Below, in pieces: positions 61,018 through 64,000 of a DNA stretch of 64,000 bases (position 1 is its first letter; every line of letters starts with the position of its first letter). A program made the translations under genes and the position numbers. The stretch lies in assembly GCA_023393095.1 (NCBI GenBank), contig JAEWMT010000081.1:54065-118064 (forward strand), in the 5' to 3' direction. This DNA is from Bacillota bacterium. Lineage in GTDB: Bacteria; Bacillota; Clostridia; Lachnospirales; Lachnospiraceae. The notes below the pieces were generated by a model, which saw only the letters and a program-made list of their open reading frames with translations, did not search any database and was not told the origin of the DNA.

Positions 61018-62445
61018 TTATTCAGATGGAATATCCAGTTTATCTGCAACTTTTTGTTTAAAATCAGCCAAGGCTTTCTCACGTGTCTTCTTACCTGCTG
61101 CATATGCACGAACCTGATCACGCCAGATGAGGTTGATTGATTCATCTACCTGAGTCTTGTTCTTACCAGTTGCGTTCTTACCAGCTGGAACAAATACATC
61201 AAACATATTCTGTCCATTCAGGAAGTCTACTTTACCATCAGATTTCTTCATAACTGTACCGGAAGCAACTGCATCCTTGGTACCAGCATCATTAAGCTTA
61301 CCGTTTGCCCATAAGTACTGGAGACCATTTTCTGAGCTATCAAGTGTAATCCAATTAATAATGTCACCAACTGTTTTCTTTAACTTGGTATCTTTATTAC
61401 CCATAACCCATGTGCCGCCCCAGAAGAAGCCGACTGGAGACTCACACGCTGCCCAGTCACCATAGGTACCTTCGCCTATTTTCTTACCACCGGAGTTACC
61501 TGCTAAAACATAGTTAATGAGCCATGCAGGACCAAAGAATCCGAAGATTTTCTTCTTGCCGCCATCTTTCATATCAGCAAACCAAGCAGCATCTTGGAAA
61601 TCTATTGTTTTACTTGAATAATCATTATCATAAAGTTTTTTGGAGAAATCTAAGAATTCTTCACGCTTAGGATCAATATGAAGTTTTCCGTCGACAACCC
61701 AGCCTTTCTCGGAACTGTTTTCAACTGCATGCCATATATCACCATCACTAGAAACAATACCGTAGCCTTTTGCTTTCAATTCATCAGCAGCCTGGAAGAA
61801 TTTATCCCAACCCGGACCTACTTTATCCTTAATAGTTGCAGGGTCATCCGTACCCCATACATCTTTAGCTATTGATCTACGATAAATGTATGCGCCACCG
61901 GTTGCCTGATATCCAAGACCTACAAGCTTACCATCGGTATTTGTTCCAATGTCAACTGTGTATGGAGCTATATCAGCCTCTTTTAAAAGATTGTCAACAT
62001 CAATACCGAGATCTTTATATGGTGCAGCATATTGAGAAGCATCACCCTGTGTATATTTCAAAACGAAGGCTGCCTCCGCACAGAAAATGTCAGGAGCATC
62101 TGCTCCACCGGCTGCAAGAGCCTGGTCAAGAGCGGGCTGATATGCACCCTCTGTTGTTGAAATAACTGTGGTTTTAATTTCATATGGGAAATCCGGGTGA
62201 AGTTCCTTATATTTATCAAGCATTTTGGGAACTTCGTCTGTAAAAGCCCAAACGTTTAATGTCTTAACATTTGGATCATCAGTTACTTTTGCTGCCGCGC
62301 TATTATCAGTGTCTGCTCCGGTAGCACTTTTGGTAGGATTACTTGCCCCACCGTCTTTGGCGTCATTCGTCTTTTTGCCGCATCCTGTTAAAGTCATGGA
62401 CATAACGAATACACAAGCGATTAACAAAGCAATAAAACGTTTCAT
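61018..62445 (-). CDS. Sugar-binding lipoprotein of an ABC importer
   Basis: A 475-residue solute-binding protein of the cluster-1 (MalE-like) kind. A lipoprotein signal (MKRFIALLIACVFVMSMTLTG-C) ends at Cys22, so it is tethered to the membrane outside. A Gly/Asn/Ala-rich spacer follows, then the two-lobed binding fold with LNVWAFTDEVPKMLDKYKE and AEAAFVLKYTQG. A GAGGAGG site lies before the ATG. It is first in the gene set SBP-MalF-MalG-GH3 and lies divergent from the AraC regulator. The ligand is probably an oligosaccharide that the GH3 enzyme can hydrolyse; identity not readable. Confidence 0.93.
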   Translation of the reverse strand: MKRFIALLIACVFVMSMTLTGCGKKTNDAKDGGASNPTKSATGADTDNSAAAKVTDDPNVKTLNVWAFTDEVPKMLDKYKELHPDFPYEIKTTVISTTEGAYQPALDQALAAGGADAPDIFCAEAAFVLKYTQGDASQYAAPYKDLGIDVDNLLKEADIAPYTVDIGTNTDGKLVGLGYQATGGAYIYRRSIAKDVWGTDDPATIKDKVGPGWDKFFQAADELKAKGYGIVSSDGDIWHAVENSSEKGWVVDGKLHIDPKREEFLDFSKKLYDNDYSSKTIDFQDAAWFADMKDGGKKKIFGFFGPAWLINYVLAGNSGGKKIGEGTYGDWAACESPVGFFWGGTWVMGNKDTKLKKTVGDIINWITLDSSENGLQYLWANGKLNDAGTKDAVASGTVMKKSDGKVDFLNGQNMFDVFVPAGKNATGKNKTQVDESINLIWRDQVRAYAAGKKTREKALADFKQKVADKLDIPSE

Positions 62446-62930
62446 ATATTTCCCTCCTCTAAATAATATAGTATGTAATTTATATTACAAAAATATTCTA
62501 TCAAATTATCTCCAGACAGGCTCCGCATAAATTGCTATCTTCTTATTAAATCTTGCTATTATTTGTTCAATATAGATACTTTTAATTAAATTAAAGGTGT
62601 TTTAATTGACCTATTGTATAAATCTGCACTTATATACGCCATATTTATTGTTAATTAATACTTTTATCGTCATAATTATAAAACCTATATTGTGCAATCT
62701 GTTTTACTTTCTCTATATCAACTTATTAACTACTATTTCTTGCTATCGTATTTTGTCTTTTTATGTATTAAATTGCATATTATGTGAACTTTTGTTATTC
62801 AGTTTCTTTATATTATATACAGTTTAATATTTCATATTGATTTATGAGGCAATTTATATTAGTATTTAATTGATTAGGGAGCAATTTTTAGGACTCCATA
62901 ATGAATATTATGAAGGGATAGTGGCTTTAC
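62446..62930. other. Divergent promoter region between SBP and AraC regulator, 485 bp
   Basis: Very AT-rich, with no open frame of note. A CATAAT-GAAT-ATTATG palindrome (62897-62912) lies just before the AraC start. The SBP has a leader of at least 20 bp with GAGGAGG; promoter boxes were not fixed. It is expected to contain AraC-type binding half-sites. Confidence 0.5.
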
Positions 62931-63785
62931 ATGATTGAGACTCTTCATGGAATACAAGAAACCGTAAACTTCAAAACAAATACAAATATACGTTTTTATG
63001 CAAATGAGGAATACGAGGAATATCCCTGCCATTGGCATGCCCCGATTGAAGTAATAATGCCAATTCATAATATGTACCACGTCACCTGCTGCAATACCTT
63101 ATACACATTGCGTGAAGGGGATATCCTGGTAATAAATCCGGGCATTGTCCACAGTATGAAAGCAGAGGTAGGAAAGCGGCTCATTTTTCAGGCAGACTTT
63201 ACATTATTACATGGTATTAAAGAATTGGAAGCTACCCTTTCCCTGATATCTCCAGTACTCTTAATTACAACAGAGGACGTACCTGAGGCTCATGAACAAA
63301 TACAAAGACTTATGATGGAAATATATGATGAATATTTTAATGATGCTTATTTAAGTGAAGCTGCCATTTATGCAAAATTTATCGAAATCTTTGTATTAAT
63401 AGGTAGGAATTGTTCTCCGAATGCCAAGAATTTTGATAACAGCATTACCAAACAACGTGAATATACCGAACGTTTTCTATTTATCTGCGATTATATCAAT
63501 GAGCACTGCTGTGAAGATATAGATTTAGATGATGTGGCAAACATTTCAGGCTTTAGCAAATATCATTTTAGCAGACTTTTCAAGCAATTTACGAACATTT
63601 CTTTTTATAAGTATGTGAATAAAAAAAGAATTGAAAGTGCAGAGAAACTGCTGATGGATAAGGATATTAGCATTACTGAAGTAGCCCTTCGCTGTGGATT
63701 TGGCAGTCTCTCTTCTTTCATTCGTATGTTTAAAATTGTTAAGGACTGTACCCCTACGGAGTTCAAGAACATGTACACTTCATAG
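62931..63785 (+). CDS. AraC-family transcription regulator
   Basis: A 284-residue regulator. The N-terminal half has a cupin-like ligand domain (CHWHAPIEVIMP, YTLREGDILVINPGIVHSM) and the C-terminal 100 residues hold the double helix-turn-helix of AraC/XylS proteins (IDLDDVANISGFSKYHFSRLFKQ and ISITEVALRCGFGSLSSFIRMFKIVKDCTPTEFK). It is divergent from the solute-binding protein gene, the usual position for an activator of a sugar-import cluster. The inducer is presumably the transported sugar, not known here. The ribosome site is only moderate (AAGGGA, 12 nt before ATG). Confidence 0.92.
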   Translation: MIETLHGIQETVNFKTNTNIRFYANEEYEEYPCHWHAPIEVIMPIHNMYHVTCCNTLYTLREGDILVINPGIVHSMKAEVGKRLIFQADFTLLHGIKELEATLSLISPVLLITTEDVPEAHEQIQRLMMEIYDEYFNDAYLSEAAIYAKFIEIFVLIGRNCSPNAKNFDNSITKQREYTERFLFICDYINEHCCEDIDLDDVANISGFSKYHFSRLFKQFTNISFYKYVNKKRIESAEKLLMDKDISITEVALRCGFGSLSSFIRMFKIVKDCTPTEFKNMYTS

Positions 63786-64000
63786 TCCTTTTGTTCTTTC
63801 ATTAAGGAACAAAATCCAATCAAATCCGATAATAATTCTTATAAAAATCAAATAAAAATAAAAAATAAAAATTCCTTGAATGTAAATAGAAATTCCTCTA
63901 GATTACTTTGCAGTTTATTGTAATCTCAACCTCTACTTTATTGGTTTTACTAGTTTATTTTACATTTACTTTTAAATTATTAAAGCTATAATAGAACTGT

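Noticed and set aside
63786..64000. Gene or terminator after the AraC regulator at the right edge
   Set aside because: AT-rich with short frames only; no hairpin with a poly-T tail, and the neighbour lies outside.

Overview
The window reads as a chromosome segment of an anaerobic, low-GC Gram-positive bacterium of the Clostridia, most likely a plant-fibre-degrading member of the Lachnospiraceae (Lachnoclostridium/Anaerocolumna-like). The grounds are a firmicute McsA-McsB-ClpC-RadA block, an HprK/Crh/RapZ/WhiA/MurB block, a cytosolic [FeFe]-hydrogenase-like protein, Bce-type peptide-antibiotic transport, several secreted proteins with Ig-like, cadherin-like or cohesin-like domains, and a GH3 glycosidase with its own sugar ABC importer. 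Most genes lie on the minus strand. The assignment rests on reading protein families by eye; no database was searched.

Layout. 1-4.2 kb (+): end of a response regulator, an intramembrane-sensing histidine kinase and an ABC transporter pair (BceRSAB type). 4.3-11 kb (-): a visibly more GC-rich block with a 1341-residue surface protein, a small Cys-rich protein and a LytTR/AgrC-type two-component system, ending next to a tRNA-Trp gene. 11.3-18.4 kb (-): the protein quality-control and repair operon gntR-mcsA-mcsB-clpC followed by a conserved unknown, radA and a coiled-coil protein; a GntR/YtrA-type repressor with a palindromic operator stands where ctsR is usually found. 18.4-22.2 kb (-): two secreted proteins (cohesin/cadherin-like; SH3-glucosaminidase). 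22.6-25.7 kb (-): purM-purN-purD. 25.8-30.9 kb (-): HD hydrolase, M29-like aminopeptidase and a two-gene ABC exporter. 31-34.4 kb: small membrane proteins, hydrogenase, bacteriohemerythrin. 34.4-40.7 kb: Ig-like surface protein, glycosyltransferase, small acidic membrane protein, ECF sigma factor and its probable anti-sigma partner. 41-53.3 kb (-): pfkA, dnaE, crh, whiA, rapZ, murB, glk, hprK, uvrC. 53.5-56.4 kb: PHP phosphoesterase and ftsH. 56.8-63.8 kb: GH3 glycosidase, two sugar permeases, a solute-binding lipoprotein and a divergent AraC regulator.

Functional links. HprK, a Crh-like protein with Glu at position 15 and Ser46 kept, RapZ, glucokinase and phosphofructokinase concentrate carbon-flux control within 10 kb. 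McsA/McsB/ClpC form the arginine-phosphorylation degradation route. The GH3 locus looks like a self-contained oligosaccharide uptake and hydrolysis unit that lacks only the ABC ATPase.

Beyond genes, the most notable signals are repeated intergenic elements. One is a ~150-bp inverted-repeat element present twice (22.28 and 50.14 kb) with an unchanged 40-nt core. A second is a looser family of long hairpins bounded by a GAGGCTGTCGCAAA-like end (23.9, 33.8 and partly 54.3 kb). A third is a 40-bp repeat at 48.1 and 60.9 kb. No phage, CRISPR array, transposase or rRNA was seen.
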